A stretch of 50,021 nt of DNA from Oidiodendron maius Zn (taxonomy: Eukaryota > Ascomycota > Leotiomycetes > Myxotrichaceae), in assembly GCA_000827325.1 (NCBI GenBank), contig KN832888.1:905094-955114 (forward strand), given 5' to 3'. The notes beneath the pieces are model-generated. The model had not been told where the DNA came from. It made no database searches and saw only the letters and a list, made by a program, of their open reading frames with translations. Both the position numbers and the translations under genes were made by a program. Positions 31,741 through 43,206 of this stretch are shown here, piece by piece (within the stretch, counting starts at the first letter, position 1; each line of letters begins with the position of its first letter).

Positions 31741-34087
31741 ATGGATCCAAAAGAAAGTGATCTAGAGGTGATAATGTGCTGCAATATTCTCCCGGTTAGA
31801 GGAGACTGTTCTAGCCCAGACAGGTTATCTCTTCAAAATTACCGGAGCAACTTTGTTATCATTGATCGAGCGAAACTCGAAGACTATTTTAGTGATCATA
31901 TTGAATTCCTGGACTTCTCTCCAGAAGAAGTGCGACAACTGGATCCCTTTCTTAAAGCACTTAACCTTGGTGACAAATATCTGTCATACATTTGTATGGA
32001 AGTGACAGCATGCTCCGAAGGTAGGACGCGGATATGGGTTTGGCAACGGAATTTGTGGATAGAGCTTATTCCATCCTTCGGTGAGAGACATCACCTCTGT
32101 AGTGTCAAAATACTAACAAATTCCTGTAGCTGTGCCGTTTCTACTCGCAGTCCATTGACTTTAAGAAGTCCTCTGCCAATCTATAACCGGCCCTTGGCTA
32201 CTACGGTCTTCAAATCCTACGGCGTATCGATTCAGTATACAATAAAATTCCAAAACGGGGGAAGCATTGGACCAATCGTAGACGGAACTAATCGCCTGCA
32301 TATCCAGGAGAATGAATTTGGATGGCAAATATTTGTTCCTCGAAACAAGCATTCAAGGGAAGTCAGTTACTGAAACACAGTCCCAGATGCTCTGATAAAA
32401 CTGTTGAAAATTAACCAAGCAGCTCGAGAGAGTATTGGCTACGCCTTGAACTCCAGCACTTTGGTAATAGATGATATTTTGGAACACGCAGGAATTTCTC
32501 AGGTTCCAGGCATTGAATCCAACCAACAAGAATTATTGCGAACACAGACGAAGAGGAATCAGAGGGTGAAGTAAAGGAGTCTTCCGAAAGTGAAACCATT
32601 GTGGCTCCAGACCAGATTTCACTTGAAGCCTCTGATGATATCTACTTTGAATTTTCACTTAAATGGGAAAAAGAGTTGACGTTCCTTATTTTGGGGAATT
32701 TTTGTGTCTGCAGAGACGAGCTTTTACTAATCCACAGGAAGGCTCAACTTAGCCACAATGGCCCCGAGTTTTAAACCCCGCACGTCTTTCTGATCTTTCC
32801 TCGCGTCTCACAGCATGAAAACTATCTCAGCCGCTGCTTGTTAACATTCTTTCGCCGTATTTGACGCTGCATTTGCTGCTCTCCCCTACTTCCTGCGGTG
32901 CGGTACTCCTAGAACTCAACAAGCATGCCGATGGCAACAGCACCGTGCAGTGTCCTGGTCGCGCTCTCGCCGGTTTCGGACTGGCGTTCGATGGTGAAAT
33001 ATCCCTCCAGCTGCGCCGCAGCTTGGTCCCAGTGCCTCTTGTTCACCTGCCTCTGTGCTCGCTTGTCCTCTATTGTGAAGATAATAGGGAGGGTTTTGTC
33101 AGGCCGCAGGTGCTTGACCATGATGTCAGCAGCATCTGCTGGTTGCTGGTGGGCGACCCTATCTCGGACGACCACCACATACCCTTCTTCAATAGGGAAA
33201 AGCGCTGTTAAAATGCACTGCTAGATAAAGTCTACCTTATTTTCTAGTGACCCTTGTTCCAGGACTTCATCTTGTACGAATTTAAAAAGCTGAAGGTCCC
33301 AATACTAAGAATACAGGCAGGAGTAAGCACGCTAGGCTTTTATCCGATAGTTATAGGGAGTATAGTACTTACGTTTAGGTTGTGGGATCTTGTCCCAGCT
33401 GCTGCTATTGTAAATTCTTTGCTTTGATTCAAGTTTTGAATCTAAGATGTTAGATTAGAGAGATTTTACCTAGATTCTAAGGTATAATAAGGGAAACGCT
33501 AAACTTACATTATTGGCGTCGTGGAGGTCGATAAGGCGCGTGTCGGCCAGACAGTTTTGCCACATAATAGTGCTTTACCAAGTCCTGGAAACGGTCCATT
33601 ACATCAAAACTTTGAATTACGAGGCCGCATTTGGTATTAGATCACAGGGAGAAATGAGCCATGACATGAAAATAGGTGCCGTAGGAGAACTTTTCGTGAG
33701 TAGTCCTTTTCCAACGATTTAAAACGCATTCTAAACCGAATTCTACCAGATATGCGAGCGTCTTCGTAACATGGGCCTTCCGTCCTTTGATTACGGTAAC
33801 TGGCGTAGTACGATTCAGAGGGAGGTCACCATCCACCCGCTGTATATGAGCATATGGACTGGTCGCGAGACATCGGATTTCGTATATCGGGACAAAGACA
33901 GTGTTCCTACCAAATTTCTTATTGACACCGTTTATCTAGACCAGGTGATCTGGACAGGTGCTACCCACACTACTTCATCGAGGTTAAAACAACGACTTGT
34001 AGGAGTCAAAGGACTTCGCAAATTGGGACTAGAGATTTAAACAAGAACTCTAAACACACGCTTCAGTCACCTATGGCCCAAATATAA
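31741..34087 (+). pseudogene. Relic of a fungal NO VEIN/DUF3883-type protein (C-terminal portion, interrupted)
   Basis: The 5' part reads FVIIDRAKLEDYFSDHIEFL...VRQLDPFLKALNLGDKYLS, then NRLHIQENEFGWQIFVPRN. The 3' part reads MKIGAVGELF / CERLRNMGLPSFDYGNW...WTGRETSDFVYRD and YPHYFIEVKTTT. These are blocks I know from large fungal proteins with a histidine-kinase-like ATPase N-terminus and a DUF3883 nuclease-like C-terminus. Lesions: no ATPase part upstream; an in-frame TGA at 32371; a frameshift near 32537 before an acidic linker; about 0.8 kb of unrelated sequence (32700-33500); and a frameshift near 33960 just before the EVKTTT block. Two introns with good borders survive (about 32082-32130 and 33696-33750). 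It is dead as a full protein. Confidence 0.65.
32909..33178 (-). other. Minus-strand open frame inside the NO VEIN-like relic
   Basis: An 89-codon frame reading RPDKTLPIIFTIEDKR...WDQAAAQLEGYF...HGAVAIGMLVEF. I recall similar short fungal hypothetical proteins, and the IEDKR step vaguely resembles a PD-(D/E)xK core, but this is weak. It breaks the relic in antisense orientation, so it may be part of a separate insertion. Confidence 0.3.
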
Positions 34088-34272
34088 ATAGACAAAATAG
34101 AGTAACCCAACATTCTCTTCTCTGCGGCCTGATGTAAAGTCCAAATCGCCAAACAGAGTTCTGTACACCCGTGCATGGACATTGAAAAGGAAATCCCATT
34201 GAATTGCCGGCCCCACTTCGTGCGGAATTTCCCGACCCCTGAACAGTGCTGCGCAATGTAAGACGTTTCTTC

Positions 34273-34892
34273 AAGGGACCAGCTAAATCGTAGCCCTTAG
34301 TAGCTAAATCGTAGCCACCTTTCCGGATTAAGATAATGACTCAGCACATCTCGTATACCTGCACCACAGTAATTTTTTCTGCCTGATTGCATGTACCCCT
34401 AATGCTCTACATCAACACTCCAACAGCTGAATTTTCGTGCATTAGGTGGTGTTATACGGCCTACTAGTACCCGCCGGGAGCCTTCTGCCTTTGAGATCCC
34501 TTCTAGTTCAGCCCGTCCTGCCTTTAATACGCCTCAAGAGCCTCTTTATATCGTCAATTCAGGGCTAGTTCGGCTTCAAAACGGCTACCAGGATATGTAT
34601 ATTGCCGGAACTCAAGCAGAGAGGGGATATATGCGTGGTATAGCATCAATATATCAGCCAGATAGTCTAGTTGATGCTGCAGCTATATCACTCATTGAGG
34701 GCGAGGCTTTTGACTGTATTGAGGTAGACACTGGTATTTAGTTAGTTTTAATATACTAAGCATTAGGGGTACATGCAATCAGGCAGAAAAAGTACTGTGG
34801 CGCAGGTATACGAGGTGTGCTGAGTCATAAATCCCGAAGAGGAAAGGTGGCTACGATTTAGCTACTAAGGGCTACGATTTAGCTGGTCCCTT
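34273..34892. mobile_element. Terminal-inverted-repeat element, copy 2 (620 bp, 133-bp TIRs)
   Basis: Left TIR 34273-34405 and right TIR 34760-34892 are near-perfect inverted copies over 133 bases, starting AAGGGACCAGCTAAATCGTA. Within each TIR the phrase TAGCTAAATCGTAGCC echoes the terminus. A 4-base direct repeat CTTC lies on both sides (34269-34272, 34893-34896) as a candidate target duplication. Between the TIRs a plus-strand frame is open for 112 codons (34403-34738, stop TAG) with ordinary composition, e.g. GYMRGIASIYQPDSLVDAAA, but no start and no match that I know. It shares its ends with the element at 25035-25366, so both belong to one family. Confidence 0.82.
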
Positions 34893-34995
34893 CTTCAACT
34901 GCTCCACGACAGTAACGAGCCTTATTCACCCTCAAATTTGTCTCGCTCATCTGAAGACGCTCTTTACCACAACGTTTTGTATAGGCACCCTTGAA

Positions 34996-36048
34996 ATGGG
35001 GGGGATGTGGCAGCTGTTCCAAATCGCTCGTCGCATCTTCCTGCTTGCTCTGGGTGGTTTCATTGTTCTAAGCCTGTCATGGGCATTTCTCCCGTTCCCT
35101 TCCGGCGAGAGTGATGGCGATGATGGCACAGACTATTCAACCAAAGTGCTCTTGAGTGGCAAGACGTTGACTCGAGTCTATGAGTTGGTGATCCCCCGCC
35201 CTATGTTCGGATCCACAGACTAATCTTCCTGCGTATACAGGATCCCCATAGCCGCTGATTCTGGCGAACATCGACAAGGCTTTGCACTGACCTATGAACT
35301 TACCGTCTCCAATCTCACACTCTCGATTTCCGGTTGTGAGCGGCAACTCCCCATCATACATCCTGCGTTGCTGAGCGGCCACGAGATCACCGAGGAAGTC
35401 GATGCAGTTGTTCGAATGGGCGATCAAGATGGGGCGAACTTACCTTGGTTCCCACTTGCGGATGCGATTATGCTCTTCTGGTGGATACACAGGGAAAGGG
35501 CAACTGCTCCTCTTGTAGCAGAGTGGTCTAAGGGATCTGATGACCTGCAGAAGTTCACTGTCTGGGCCGTGAAGGAGCGAGGAAAGAGATACAATACCGG
35601 GGTGGATGTTCTATCTCTTGAGATTCGAGGCCATGACATATCGACGATAACCGCTCGGGTCCCTCCGAGACCTGACTCTTCCTCACCATCACGTACGTAC
35701 CCCGCTCGTGTTGCCATCATTACTATCCTCGCCCCAACCGCCGTATTCCTGAACGACGTTCTCTCGGTGCCCGTGAGTGCTGTCATGATAATACTATATG
35801 GCGTCGTGAACATTGTCTTGAACATCACTCCGTATGTACTTGTTCTATCTGTGGTAGCGGCAGCTTATCTCTATTACACTGGGAGACGTGTGCAGGATGT
35901 CATTATACCAGTTACAAGGAGATTGCAAACGCTCAAGGAAGGAGTCACGATCACTCAAGGCCGGTGGCGGCCACAGAGATTAAGTGATACGGAGAAGTCA
36001 GTAAATCAAGCCCAGGATGGACGATTATCACAGGAGAGGGAGCAATGA
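34996..36048 (+). CDS. Membrane protein of unknown function, 2 exons, 331 aa
   Basis: Model join(34996..35183, 35241..36048), intron GTTGGT...TACAG, 996 coding bases. The joined frame has an N-terminal membrane segment (RIFLLALGGFIVLSLSWAF), a soluble stretch of about 200 residues with YELTVSNLTLSISGCERQLP, and two or three C-terminal membrane segments (about residues 222-285) before a charged tail. The reading frame is clean and codon use is ordinary. I do not recognise the family. The start lies only about 100 bases beyond the right end of the 620-bp element, so that element may have supplied or disrupted the promoter. Confidence 0.65.
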
Positions 36049-36193
36049 TGGATGCCAATATATAACTTAGACTATAGACTTCGCCCTAGGTGCAATTTCC
36101 AGCAGCAAATGGAGAATTTAGGCTTGTAATAAGATCAATTTCATCCCATTTGATTAATTCAAACATATTCAAACAGGATATCATCGTCTGATG

Positions 36194-37681
36194 TTAGCTT
36201 CTACCAAGTACCAAGTCAATCTCGAATTTCGGAAGAATCCCCATTCCCTGCGCCTCCCTCAAGACCTCCAGGAAATTCTCAGTTGAGTCCACATACCCCA
36301 GCCATCCAAACCTTCTGGCCTTCGACATCGACTCTAGTTTACCGTAATCAATAGCCATGTTGCGATCCGCATAGCCCCAGCTAGCCCGCTCAAAGGCATC
36401 TTCGTCCAACCCCTCCCTCTCTTGGAGCTTCTTCCAAGCTGCCAAAGTGCGTTCTTCTTTCGCCCACTTATCCCAACTATTGCGCAGCTCAATATTACCT
36501 GGCTTGGCGTAATCCAATGGACGCACTGTCGGGAATTGCGACTTGACAGGGCGAGGGGCAGGCTTAGTAAACTGCGAAGGAGAGGGTGGCCGAAGTTTGA
36601 AAAAGGTGCATAGTTCAGGGAAAAGCCTTGCCCAAGTTAAGACGTCACCATTCGTTATGTTAAATGCCTCGTTTGAGCTTTCAGGAGTGAGGGCACACCA
36701 CTCAGTAAAGTACGCGTTCATGGTTGAGGAAGAGAGGGCCTCGGCGCTGTGATATTTAGCCCACGTACCATTGAAATCCGGCGTTTCACCGAGCTCCTTG
36801 GTGACGGAGAGATACAAGCCGACAGCCATACTGGGTTCATGTTAGGATAGGTTTTGCAATGAGTGTTCTAAGTACGAACGCAAGATTTAGGAAGTTGCCT
36901 TTCAAGGCTCCGATAATTGTCATAGGCCGGGTGATTGTATAGTCAAATCCATATTTACTTCCCAGCTCCTGCAAGGTATCCTCTTGTCTATATCTGTAAG
37001 TATATATTACTGAGTTTAGCATTAGAACGTAGATACCGATAATAGAAATTTTGTCCTAGAGTGACTCGCGGGTCATCTTCCTGCGCCGGAATTCTGTATG
37101 GTCCTTGATGGACGCCATAATGCTGAGCGACAATGTTAGTTCATTATATCAAGTCTTGAAAAACTATTTGGACTGACCTTGCCACCTGTCTGCAGCACCA
37201 CTCGCTTTGGGATGGCATTAGCGAGATATAGAGCGTTAAGGAGAGTCTCGAGCATATCACCTGGAGGACTCCAATAAGCATAATGAGCACGAAATTTAAT
37301 CGCAAGTAATTGTAGGTTCGTACCATTCTCTGCATAGATTACAGCGGGATCTGCGCTCTCCTTATAAGAGAAATAGAAGCAATACCCTGACTTGATGTGG
37401 TTCTCCATGAGGACATTTGCCACCTCCTTAACATCGTCCAGAAAGTCGACAGCTATGTGATGGACTTTCTTACCCGAAGTTCCATTCTTCAATGGTGGTC
37501 CTCGAGAAATGGCATAAATAGTCGTCCACCGTTCAGGGTGCGCAAGGAGAATTTTGAGCATGGCTTGCCCTGAGATCCCGTTGGCTCCTGTGACGATAGC
37601 CGTCTGGCCGACAGCATCGAATTCCGGCAGACCATGATAGATGCCGACGGAGTGCGTCTTTTGTTGGTTTCTTTCAGCCAT
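36194..37681 (-). CDS. PRISE-like NAD(P)-dependent epimerase/reductase, 5 exons, 423 aa
   Basis: Minus-strand exons 37681..37324, 37260..37178, 37122..37037, 36987..36880, 36830..36194 (1272 bases). Each join restores family text: YAENGDMLETLL, QTGGKHYGVHQGPYRIP, NFYYRQED and NLAMAVGLYL. The Rossmann loop is TGANGISG at residues 31-38. The C-terminal half has TEWCALTPESSNEAFNITNG and WARLFPEL as in progesterone 5-beta-reductase/iridoid-synthase-like (PRISE) proteins, many of which in fungi sit in secondary-metabolite clusters. The substrate is likely an enone or ketone but is unknown. The first intron is 63 bases with no stop, so retention would keep the frame. It is divergent from an extended SDR. 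Confidence 0.87.
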
Positions 37682-38207
37682 AGATGATGTATTTTTAACC
37701 TCTGAATTTATACTTTTAGCGTCGAATAATACAACATGCGTTTCTCGAAGCGTGAACCGTCGATCTCGGTTGCTTTGCTGCTTTGTGGAGGAGGCCCAAG
37801 ATGGTCATTAAATGCCTCTTCAATGTTCTAGTTTGCTCTATCCTGCATTAGAGCAAAACTTATTCTGATTACAGTTATAAGTTTTAGCTGCAGATGGCTA
37901 TAGGTTACTTGCATCTGCGCCGAGTCTAAGTTTTAGAGGGTGATTGGTAAGGCGCATTGCCCAAATACGGCAATAATCCAGCCAACCTACCAGCGAAATT
38001 GCATGGCTTTCCAGACATCTTTCTTATTCAGCTCCTTTCAAAGCTAGGTTCTGTGATCTGTCGTCGTATGTGCTTATTATATCATAGATATCACGTAACT
38101 ATCAGCACAGATGAGCAAGTATATATAGAGGTTGGATTCTGAAGAGTTGTCTTCAGTACGTTTTAACCAGAGCATAGAGTCATCTTTTCAATATACTACT
38201 TTCAACA
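37682..38207. promoter_or_regulatory. Divergent promoter region (PRISE-like / extended SDR)
   Basis: About 525 bases between divergent start codons, AT-rich, with TATATAGAGG near 38119-38128 about 80 bases before the plus-strand gene. The shared promoter suggests co-regulation of the two reductases. Confidence 0.45.
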
Positions 38208-39352
38208 ATGTCACCTAAATCCGTCTTAGTAAATGCCCCAAGCCTTCATTATCTTCCCTGGCGCTAATTCCTAAGGTTACTGGCGCAAATGGTCATCTTG
38301 GCTTCCGTGTCCTTGTCTCGGCATTAAAAGCCGGTCACATGGTCCGCGCAACCGTCCGGCGTTCAGAAGCTGCAGAGAAAGTTTTAGATGCAAAATCCAT
38401 TGAGCCGTATCGATCTCAGCTCGAGGTGGTGATTATCGAAGATATTTTAAAGGAGGGGGCGTTCGACGGTGCCATCCAGGGCATAGAGGCTGTGCTGCAT
38501 ATTGCAAGCCCAGTATCTAGACCAGTGAGTTGCAACAATGACAGATCATGAGGTGTATATTCTCTTACATATTTACAGAGCGATAATTACCTGGATGACT
38601 TCATCAATCCCGCAGTTCAAGGAACGCTCGGGCTACTGAACTCTGCAGTGAAAAGTTCTTCGGTGAAGAAAATTGTAATCACGTCTTCTATAGCGGTCTT
38701 AGACATTGAGAAGTCTGGCACAATCTCAGGTAAGCCCTCGCTTGCTATTCAGAGACGGAAACTAATATCAAATCCAGCCCACGAATTAGGCCCGATCCTA
38801 CCCCTCGACAAACTTTCCAGTCCGTTTACTGGTTACATTGCCTCTAAACGGATCGCTCTGCAGAAGACGATCCAATTTATTGAGGAGAAGAAGCCGAGAT
38901 TCAGCGTCATCCATGTCCTTCCCTCCGTAATTATCGGCCGAAATGAGCTTGTGACAAGGGCCTCGGATTTCTCGTCTGGCACCAATCGTTACGTTATCAA
39001 CATTGCTAAAGGACTTGATGCTCCTGCACCCTTGTTGGGTGCATCCGTGTACGTCAACGACTGCGCGGATATCCATTTGCTGGCACTGGATGATAAGATA
39101 AACGGAAACCAGAACTTTATTGCTAGTGCGGGTGCGGTTGTTTGGAATAACGTAAGTGAAATTATCAGGCATGATTTCGGCGAGAAGGTCAAGGAGCACG
39201 GTTTAAAGTTGGAAGGTAACCTTGATACAAAAGCATTGGACCTCGATCCCAGCGATACGGATAGAGCGTTTGGAGTAAAGTGGACGGCGTTCAATGCCCA
39301 AGTAAAGAGTGTTGTAGAACACTATCTCGAAATAGTAACAGGGAGAGACTAG
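38208..39352 (+). CDS. Extended SDR, aldehyde/dihydroflavonol-4-reductase-like, 4 exons, 331 aa
   Basis: Model join(38208..38228, 38276..38524, 38579..38729, 38778..39352), 996 bases. The seven-codon first exon MSPKSVL joins to VTGANGHLGFRVL, giving the NAD(P)-binding loop. Further marks are VLHIASPVSRP, SSVKKIVITSSIAVLD (active Ser), and GYIASKRIAL (Y-x3-K). The third intron (GTAAGC...TCCAG) removes KPSLAI-type text and restores TISAHELGP. Members reduce aldehydes or ketones, such as methylglyoxal and cinnamoyl or flavonol-type substrates; the true one is unknown. It is probably co-expressed with the divergent PRISE-like gene. Confidence 0.87.
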
Positions 39353-40133
39353 GTTTTGTTTAATATACATTATTTGAACAAAAGTATAACTGAAAATCAT
39401 CAAAAAGAGCCTATTACGGCACTCAGCCTTAGGCATCATGGCAGCCACTAAGGCTCCTCCTGCTGTACTTAGCCAGATCCTCGATCGCATCCTTCTTTTT
39501 TCTAGTCAAGAGAGATACATACCACAATACAAGTTGCATTGAGTCCATCATAGCAACCCGTGCAGCTGCCCCAATATGGTAGCAATATCACGTTTCTTCT
39601 TCGATCGTTTTAGGTTATAGACCTCCCCCACACCGACCCAAAGGGCGGTGCCGCTCTCTTCACGGTCGAAGAGGGATCCAACCCAGCCACTACTAACGAC
39701 TATCAAACTGAACTTCGGCGATCTTTAAAGCCCTAGTTGATACTACTCGGTAATCCAATCAACGTCATCCTTGATCGATGCCGGGCAGCAAGGGTAGATA
39801 CAGAGACACGAAGACTGCGCGTTTCGTAAAGACCCCAGCAGATCGCAGCGAACCCCCAACGACTGAACAAACAACGCCGATCCCTGCACAGAGCCTATCC
39901 ACCAGGACCCAATCCAAGCCCCTTCTCGATACCGGTCTCTAGGAGCGCCACATCGCTTCACTTCCATTCTCGTGGATTGATGTGCCGAAATTCTCGGTAG
40001 TAGGCACGTGCATTAGCTTAGCCCTAGTCACTATATAGGCAGCAACTCCGAGCCTTATGCACCTGCACCCTTGACAAATATCGGCATTCTGACATCTCCA
40101 TGTCACATCGCTCTTACTAGTACGTACGTCGAC
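39353..40133. other. Intergenic region with the left copy of a direct repeat
   Basis: No gene is recognised. Positions 39846-39937 match 42698-42776 (see repeat entries). The last 60-100 bases should be the promoter of the trypsin-fold gene. Confidence 0.4.
39846..39937 (+). repeat. Direct repeat, left copy (about 92 bp)
   Basis: Contains CGACTGAACAAACAACGCCG, ATCCCTGCACAGAGCCTATC and TCTCGATACCGGTCTCTAGG. All three are found in the same order at 42698-42776, where a 17-18 base piece (AGGACCCAATCCAAGCC) is missing. The two copies bracket the trypsin-fold gene. Confidence 0.75.
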
Positions 40134-42006
40134 ATGTCTGCTTCGAAGCCTTCACCTCGTTCAAGGGTCGCTACAGAACCCACGCTTCGAGCGGTGACGC
40201 GGAGGAAGCGCCCTTCGTTTAGCCCACAGAAGCGGAGATCAGGACTGACACCAGAACAGCAAAAGCAGCGTCGTCAATCTCACAGCAGCAGTGCCAGTAG
40301 TCCGTCACTCCAGAAAGAGCTACAAGGTCTAAATCTTACAATGCGCAACCCAAAGACTGCAGCTCTTGACTTTGAAGAGTTCTCATACGTCGATAACCAA
40401 GGGACATTTCGCCGCATAGGTGCCGCTTGGCTCCACATATTATGTGAATACCTCGAGAAGTACTACCAAGCCGAGTCGGTTTCAGAAAGATTGCCATATC
40501 TAGTTGTGTGGTGCAAGGATACAGTGCCGCCACCCTCAGAGCGGCCTTTCATGATTGCAGGCCTTGTTGCCGTTTGGCTTGTACAGGGAAAAGACAAGTA
40601 TCCACTGGTGAGATTTGGCTCCTATCTCCCATGTATACCAGAAAGCCCCATACTAATTTTGCCTGTAGGATATGGACCTTGGAGACATGGGCCGTAGTGA
40701 GGACAATCGATGGATATCGCTAGAGCAGAACCTGATTGACGATCTTAAGGTTTTCGTCATCCCGAAAGCTAAAACCCTGTCGACCATCATGAATCAGCAC
40801 TTTCCAGAAGCTCTTGCAATTTCTTACATCAACCATCGAATCGTCGTGGAATTCAAGGAGATTAACAATGAGCAACATAAAAAGCGTTTAGATTCTTTAC
40901 CACATGCAATTTCAAGGACAGAGGTGGCCCTAAGATACCACAATGGTGCAATTCACGGCCAAGAGCTAAAGCGTTTGAAGGAACCAAATCCAACAAAGTT
41001 CGATGGCCAGTACGATGATACAGACTATGTAAAGACCCATGGGTGCTTCTATCCTGGTGCGATGCTATCGTCCAAAAATAATACGTTGATTAGCGCAGGC
41101 ATTCAAGTTCAGAAACAACAGAAGATCGGATTGACAGTGGCCATCCACTGCTGGGACAAGCAGCTTGAATCCGATGTTAAACTTGGCCATGAAGACTACA
41201 CTGTTAAGCAAGGCGACTGGGTAGACGGAACAGTCGTTGGAACGGTTATGCAGCGAATAGGATCTAGTGACATTGGAATTGCAAAAGTGGATAAACCATT
41301 TAGCAACCGATTCCTGGACTTAAATGGTTCTGCTTCTAGTCTTTTGCACAGTAACGATTTCAGGACAGTTAACGAATTATTCTGGATTGATAGCTTTGTG
41401 ACCGGACCACAGCAGCTTGCTAGCAATGGTAGGAGAATCTATAAAGCTAACAAGAGAGGCAAAGACCTGTTTGATGACCCAAGCACACTCCCTGGGCGTG
41501 GAAAATATATTGAGCTTGTTCAAGGCATATATGCAACTTCCGCGCCGGAGATCAACAGCCAGCCGAAAATCCGGGAAGGGGTTTGCGGTGCAGCGATCAT
41601 TCGCGCTCGAGAAGACGAGCCTACTCAGACCGGAGAACAAGTGAAGACGCCAACGCTGCGTAACGAAACTCCTACTGGCCAAGGATCTTCGCCCCAGGTT
41701 TCGACTCCCAAGCAGAGAACGTCTGGCAAAGGCCCAGGAACGCCTTCTTCAGCTGGTTCAGCTACACCACTACACAAGCAGCTTCCTCAGGAAGAAACCA
41801 CTGGAGAAATCGCCGGGTTCATGCATTGGTTTGATATCCAGTCTCTGCACAACAGTGACTGCTTATTGTGCTTCGCTGACGCAGTCGACGGATTGATCGA
41901 GGATGGATGGAAGGTAGTGTCGGCACCTGAGAAGCGAAAAGCTGATGCAGCTGGCTTGGACGATGCTTCGGACCCATTCATCACCAAAATTTCTCCTAAG
42001 AAATGA
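40134..42006 (+). CDS. Trypsin-like-fold protein with a Cys at the nucleophile position, 2 exons, 603 aa
   Basis: Model join(40134..40607, 40669..42006), intron GTGAGA...CTGTAG. ATG 40134 starts MSASKPSPRSR; the first 70 residues are basic and disordered. The C-terminal half has the order expected of a chymotrypsin-fold peptidase: TVAIHCW (His318, compare TAAHC), SSDIGIAKV (Asp359) and REGVCGAA (Cys464 where GDSG-type enzymes have Ser). Then comes a Pro/Thr/Ser-rich linker and a last conserved-looking strand, TGEIAGFMHWFD. I recall related uncharacterised proteins in many Pezizomycotina. A peptidase role is inferred from motif order only; the domain may be inactive. The protein seems intracellular (no signal peptide). 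It is intact between direct repeats in a decayed region. Confidence 0.72.
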
Positions 42007-43206
42007 TTCTCTGGGGTTTAGATTCAGGCATTAGATTTTTGTGATTCGTGATTTGAGTTGTAGTAATCAATATAATCTTAGCTAGCCTGAACCTTGTATA
42101 AGCACAGCTTCGCTCCCTTTCCGGATTCTGCTATTTATTTATAAGAACTGATCTAGAGTTATAAGTTTGTGCTGTTATCGTAAGAAAATAGTCCCAGATG
42201 TCTGGTCAATCTAAAGTCTTTTACGTGGTAGAGCATAGAGATAACCCGGAAAGGATAATTGTATGTCCAAACACGTCCTTCGGTCCTTCTTTTATCTGCA
42301 CCGTTACAAAGATCTTTGAAGGGGATGATTTTAACCAGCGTTTTGTGCTTAGGATTGTCGCAGCGACATGTCCCGGCTCAGGCTCTGTGCCAATGGGTTT
42401 CGCAATCAAAATGGTCTCTGAATTATTTCGATAGGAAAGTTGGACAATCGAAATACGTTCGGAAAAGATAATCATCCTCTAGTTCAGCGTCACTGAAAGA
42501 AATTAAGCTCTCACCTTCACCACTGCAGGTTTCGGATAGGAAATTATCCTCTTCTGCAGGGTTTGGCTCTGGTACACGTAATCCATCCCAAAACCCAAGA
42601 ATCCCTCATTATTACCCACCACCTTCCTCTAAGTATAAGCCTAACGTTCTTGAATGCTTCTAGAAGAAAAGAACAAAAATGTCCTTTCAGACGGAGCGAA
42701 CCCCCCCAACCGACTGAACAAACAACGCCGATCCCTGCACAGAGTCTATCCACCTTCTCGATACCGGTCTCTAGGACAGCTACAGCTCCGTACCCAAGAA
42801 GGACGTGCAGCCGCTAGAACCGCTCTACTCGGGATGGCCGACCAATAAAATACCACGGGCGAGACCTGTGAAGAAACTCGGGACGACAGACCACCTAAGG
42901 AATGCCAGGGGAGACGCAGAGATCTAACTACTAAGTTTCGCGTTAATCTTCTATTCCGCTGCGCGCTACTATCAAATGTACTACTAGCAATATGCGGTGT
43001 GCAGGAAGGATAAGTCAAATAAGGAAGGCGGTAAGCCCTTAATGACGAGTTGATAATGGTAAGTCAACCATCCACCTCTATAAATATGTCATCGAGTGCA
43101 TCACTGGTTACAACACCCATCTACGCTCTCAATATACTGATCGATCCAGACACAGCCGAACCCCTTACTCCAATGGCACTACTTACGACCCGACCTAGCC
43201 ATCATC
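42007..43206. other. Intergenic region with the right copy of the direct repeat
   Basis: A small ATG-initiated frame (42198-42434, 78 codons) has no recognisable domain. The direct repeat lies at 42698-42776. Nothing else is identified. Confidence 0.35.
42698..42776 (+). repeat. Direct repeat, right copy (about 79 bp)
   Basis: Same core as 39846-39937 with a short internal deletion and one C-run length change. Similarity ends abruptly on both sides. Confidence 0.75.

Noticed and set aside
35424-35828. Minus-strand 134-codon frame
   Set aside because: Antisense to the spliced membrane-protein gene, without domain evidence.
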